Shown here piece by piece: positions 22,705-24,785 of a stretch of 24,785 nt of DNA. The stretch is from DATCIH01 sp036507955 (GTDB lineage Bacteria; Bacillota; Clostridia; Clostridiales; Clostridiaceae). Position numbers and translations under genes: made by a program. Position 1 is the stretch's first letter; the number at the start of each line of letters is the position of its first letter. The DNA is taken from positions 1 through 24,785 of the forward strand of contig DATCIH010000022.1 in the NCBI GenBank assembly GCA_036507955.1, written 5' to 3'. The notes under the pieces were generated by a model that worked only from the letters and a program-made list of their open reading frames with translations, had not been told where the DNA came from and did not search any database.

Positions 22705-23322
22705 ATGGGTGACTTATCATATAAAAAAGAAAATAGTGCCTTGATAATTATTGATATGCAAAATGCATTTATAAACCTAGAAGGATCCTTATCGAAAATG
22801 GGTCTTGATACATCAAGAACATCAAACGCTATCGAACCAATTAAACGTTTAAAAAAAGAATTTAAAGCGAAAATGCTACCAGTTATTTATCTGCAGCACA
22901 CTCATCGTAAAGATGGGTCAGATGCTGGCCTAATTGCGAAAGTATTTCCACCAATAATGGATTTAGGGCATTGTATTGATGGTACTTGGGATGGTGAGAT
23001 TATTAATGAATTAAAACCAGAAGCAAATGATTATATTGTGAAAAAACATCGGTTTAGTGGATTTTATAATACACAACTTGAAGATGTGTTACGCGGTTTA
23101 GGTATTAAGAGACTTGTTGTTACAGGAATTGCAACAAATGTATGCGTTGAATCAACAATTAGAGATGCCTTTTACCGTGATTATAACGTATTTGTTCCAA
23201 GAGAAGCTACTGCTTCCTATACAGCAGAAGAAGAGCAAGGAGCCTTTGGAAACTTTCAGTTTGCATTTGCACGGGTTGTAGCTGTAGAAGATATCTTAGA
23301 TGAATTAAAAAAAGAGAGTTAA
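22705..23322 (+). CDS. Isochorismatase-family cysteine hydrolase
   Basis: The 205-residue protein carries the catalytic triad of the family: Asp17 (ALIIIDMQNAF), Lys114 (IVKKHRFSGF) and Cys147 (TGIATNVCVESTIRDAF). The cis-peptide motif preceding the Cys is present. Members hydrolyse amides such as nicotinamide, ureidoacrylate (RutB) or biuret, and others act on isochorismate. With an active-site Cys this is an amidohydrolase type and not a true isochorismatase. The substrate cannot be fixed by eye. A TATAAT at 22666-22671 and AGGGAG before the ATG support the start. It is one of only two intact plus-strand genes in the window and could be an acquired gene. Confidence 0.88.
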   Translation: MGDLSYKKENSALIIIDMQNAFINLEGSLSKMGLDTSRTSNAIEPIKRLKKEFKAKMLPVIYLQHTHRKDGSDAGLIAKVFPPIMDLGHCIDGTWDGEIINELKPEANDYIVKKHRFSGFYNTQLEDVLRGLGIKRLVVTGIATNVCVESTIRDAFYRDYNVFVPREATASYTAEEEQGAFGNFQFAFARVVAVEDILDELKKES

Positions 23323-23329
23323 GCAGATT

Positions 23330-23368
23330 AAAGATGATTCCTCGTAATGTACGGGAGTCATCTTTTTT
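23330..23368 (+). terminator. Terminator of the hydrolase gene
   Basis: A stem of about 15 bp (AAAGATGA at 23330-23337 with TCATCTTT at 23358-23365, extended by wobble pairs and one bulge to a 3-nt loop) ends in six T (23363-23368). Confidence 0.85.
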
Positions 23369-23430
23369 AAACTCCATTGGTATCGATAATTATTTCAGTC
23401 CATAAAATTAATATTGGTCAAAAATATAAC

Positions 23431-23887
23431 TCAAAATAGTTCATCAAGTAAAATATAATAATTCATTTTTTTCATAATTCGGTTTTATGTTCAAATACTC
23501 AAAAAATAGATTTGTATAGTCCTTACTTTGAACATTATATTCTAATGAACGGACACATATAGAAATGCCCTGCCATTTGTCAGCTATTCCTGCCCTTCCT
23601 AAATCAATAAACCCTGATACATTCTTTAGGTGATTTAAATATTGTGCTATCTTCCCAGTCTTTTATATCTACTTCATTATTTTCATTTCTTTCTTTTGCA
23701 ATATCTAATTTACCTTTAAGGTACAGTCGAATGGACAATCTGAAATATCTACAACTTGTAAGATCTTGATTCCCGCTGCTAAAAGCCTAACTAAATTATC
23801 AGGATCCTTTATATATTGTTCTGAACAGGCCATATTACCAATCATCTTTGACAATCTCTTCTTGTGATTCAGAGAAATGTGGGGCAT
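23431..23887 (-). pseudogene. Decayed APH(3')-III-like aminoglycoside phosphotransferase
   Basis: Segments in different frames follow the C-terminal 60% of an APH(3')-III-type kanamycin kinase. They are MACSEQYIKDPDN with VVDISDCPFDC, then a frameshift near 23706-23712 to EVDIKDWEDSTIFKSPKE. A deletion joins this to VSGFIDLGRAGIADKWQGIS with CVRSLE, and a final frameshift in an A-run gives MNYYILLDELF and a stop at 23431. The remembered APH(3')-III sequence has about 30 residues between FKDPRE and VSGFIDLGR, including the catalytic HGD and its partner Asn. These are missing here. The N-terminal lobe is also absent. It cannot encode a working kinase. The intact-looking 60-codon frame at 23705-23887 is only one of these segments. 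Confidence 0.75.
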
Positions 23888-24064
23888 ACCCCACTATAAG
23901 AAGTTTATGAAATCAACATAGGTTGGTGGTAAAAGTATAGATACCTTTTCCCATTCTTATCAAATATCAGATTTACCAAACGATCTGGTGTTGCCACAAT
24001 TATAATAGATTTAACATCGAACTCTACATTTAGTAAAGAAAGCTAATTTTATTATATCAATCAT
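23835..24064 (-). pseudogene. Frameshifted remnant of an unidentified gene
   Basis: An ATG at 24064, 9 nt after GAGG, opens a frame reading MIDIIKLAFFTK. Plausible protein sequence then continues by frame changes through FDVKSIIIVATPDRLVNLIF and DKNGK, then VSILLPPTYVDFINFL, and finally VGYAPHFSESQEEIVKDDW and a stop at 23835. Three shifts within 230 nt, each at a point where the reading stays protein-like, point to recent decay. I do not recognise the family. Its end abuts and slightly overlaps the aph remnant. Confidence 0.45.
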
Positions 24065-24092
24065 ATTTGTTAACCTCATAAATATATGTTTT

Positions 24093-24650
24093 CTATGCAA
24101 TAATATCCTCAATTATATTCTGTACACTATCTACAATATATGTTGCTCTTGCATTTTTCAATTCTTCATGAGAGCCATATCCATAAGTAACACCTATTGA
24201 ATCTATGTTATTCTCATGGACTCTCATAATATCATGCTTCCTATCTCCTATCATTACCACCTCGTTAAAATTACCAATATTGTATTTATCTATAATATAC
24301 TTAATTATTTCTCCTTTTTTGATTCTTGTTCCATCTAAATTGCTACCAATAATACAATCAAAGTATCTATCTAAATTAAAGTGCTTTAGTATGTGTTCTG
24401 CGAAATCCGTTGGTTTGGAGGTAGCTACAATTAATCTTAATCCTGATTTCTTTAAGCTAATTAACAGATGTTCCATGTGCTCATATACTTTATTTCCAAA
24501 CATTCCTTTTGTTTTAAAATATTCTCTATAATATTCTATTGCTTGTGATGCCTGCTTTTCATTAAAATTATAATATTCTATAAAGGAGTCTTTTAAGGGT
24601 GGCCCTATAAACTTTTCAAGTAAATATAAATCTTCAATTAAAATACATGA
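24093..24650 (-). pseudogene. HAD-superfamily phosphatase lacking its N-terminus (phosphoglycolate phosphatase-like)
   Basis: The open frame runs from a stop at 24651-24653 to 24093, with LEKFIGPPLKDSF, IEYYREYFKTKGMFGNKVYE, LIVATSKPTDFAEHILKHF, IIGSNLDGTRIKKGE and VVMIGDRKHDI. It thus keeps HAD motifs II (TSKP), III (KKGE) and IV (GDRKHD) and the cap domain. The first about 30 residues, with the nucleophile DxDGT motif, are gone. Sequence upstream belongs to another reading frame. The only usable internal ATG (24503) has no spaced ribosome binding site. A shortened protein without the nucleophile should be inactive as a phosphatase. Confidence 0.75.
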
Positions 24651-24658
24651 CTATCAAG

Positions 24659-24784
24659 TTAGTTCAGTAAAGGTCTAGTTTTCTTCTTATTTCCAATTTT
24701 TGGTTTGCGTATGATTAGGTCCTTATATATTATAGTATTGGCTTCAGTGCAAGCCAGTAGAAGTCTATCAAACAGTTCAGCTTC
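24659..24784 (-). CDS. 3' end of an unidentified gene, truncated by the window edge
   Basis: A minus-strand frame is open from the window edge to a TAA at 24659-24661 (41 residues). It is rich in Lys/Arg toward the end (DLIIRKPKIGNKKKTRPLLN). The composition is protein-like, and the stop falls about 10 nt before the HAD homology begins, so this may be what displaced the HAD 5' end. I do not recognise it. Confidence 0.35.
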   Translation of the reverse strand, partial: EAELFDRLLLACTEANTIIYKDLIIRKPKIGNKKKTRPLLN

Positions 24785-24785
24785 A

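Noticed and set aside
24093..24503. The HAD protein as an intact 136-residue gene starting at 24503
   Set aside because: Family sequence continues in frame upstream of that Met to about 24650, and the ATG has no properly spaced ribosome binding site, so it is an internal Met of a truncated gene.

Overview
The window comes from a low-GC, spore-forming Firmicute, most likely a Clostridium. The base composition is AT-rich, ribosome binding sites are strong AGGAGG types, TTG and GTG starts are common, and there is a sporulation sigma-K gene. The gene order (cysteine desulfurase cluster - mnmA - alaS - ireB - ruvX - DUF1292 - fur - rnj - typA - mltG - trmR - U32 peptidase) is the housekeeping order familiar from clostridia and partly from Bacillus. 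Nearly everything from 1.2 to 22.5 kb is read from the minus strand. No rRNA, tRNA, CRISPR array or complete transposase gene was found.

Positions 1-1295 are probably the edge of an inserted element. Sigma-K (1230-1631, minus) reads normally through residue 112 and then switches to unrelated sequence at the codon where skin elements interrupt sigK in Bacillus subtilis and Clostridioides difficile. The visible edge carries a DUF3010 protein, a small membrane-anchored protein, terminators and a GC-rich hairpin. The rest of sigK and any recombinase would lie to the left of the window.

Positions 1.7-8.2 kb (minus) form a likely operon: typA (ribosome-associated GTPase), mltG (peptidoglycan lyase), trmR and a U32 peptidase (together making 5-methoxyuridine in tRNA), and a class B-type penicillin-binding protein just upstream of sigK. 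Positions 8.3-10.9 kb hold ylbF, RNase J and a Fur-family regulator with its own consensus promoter. Positions 11.0-15.0 kb hold DUF1292, ruvX, ireB and alaS. alaS has a consensus promoter and a T-box-type leader that is unusually short and departs from consensus. Positions 15.06-16.56 kb hold an AI-2E-family transporter and a PRC-barrel protein. Positions 16.7-19.9 kb hold the iscR-iscS-iscU-mnmA sulfur and Fe-S operon.

From 20 kb onward the content is more accessory. There is a methyl-accepting chemotaxis protein, a tandem repeat, an SRPBCC/AHSA1 protein divergent from an isochorismatase-type hydrolase across an 11-bp inverted repeat, and then (23.4-24.8 kb) a stretch of decayed genes. These are an APH(3')-III-like aminoglycoside kinase with frameshifts and a deleted catalytic loop, an unidentified frameshifted gene, a HAD phosphatase lacking its N-terminal nucleophile region, and the 3' end of an unidentified gene running off the window.

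Identifications rest on motif recognition and remembered family sequences. No database search or folding calculation was run.
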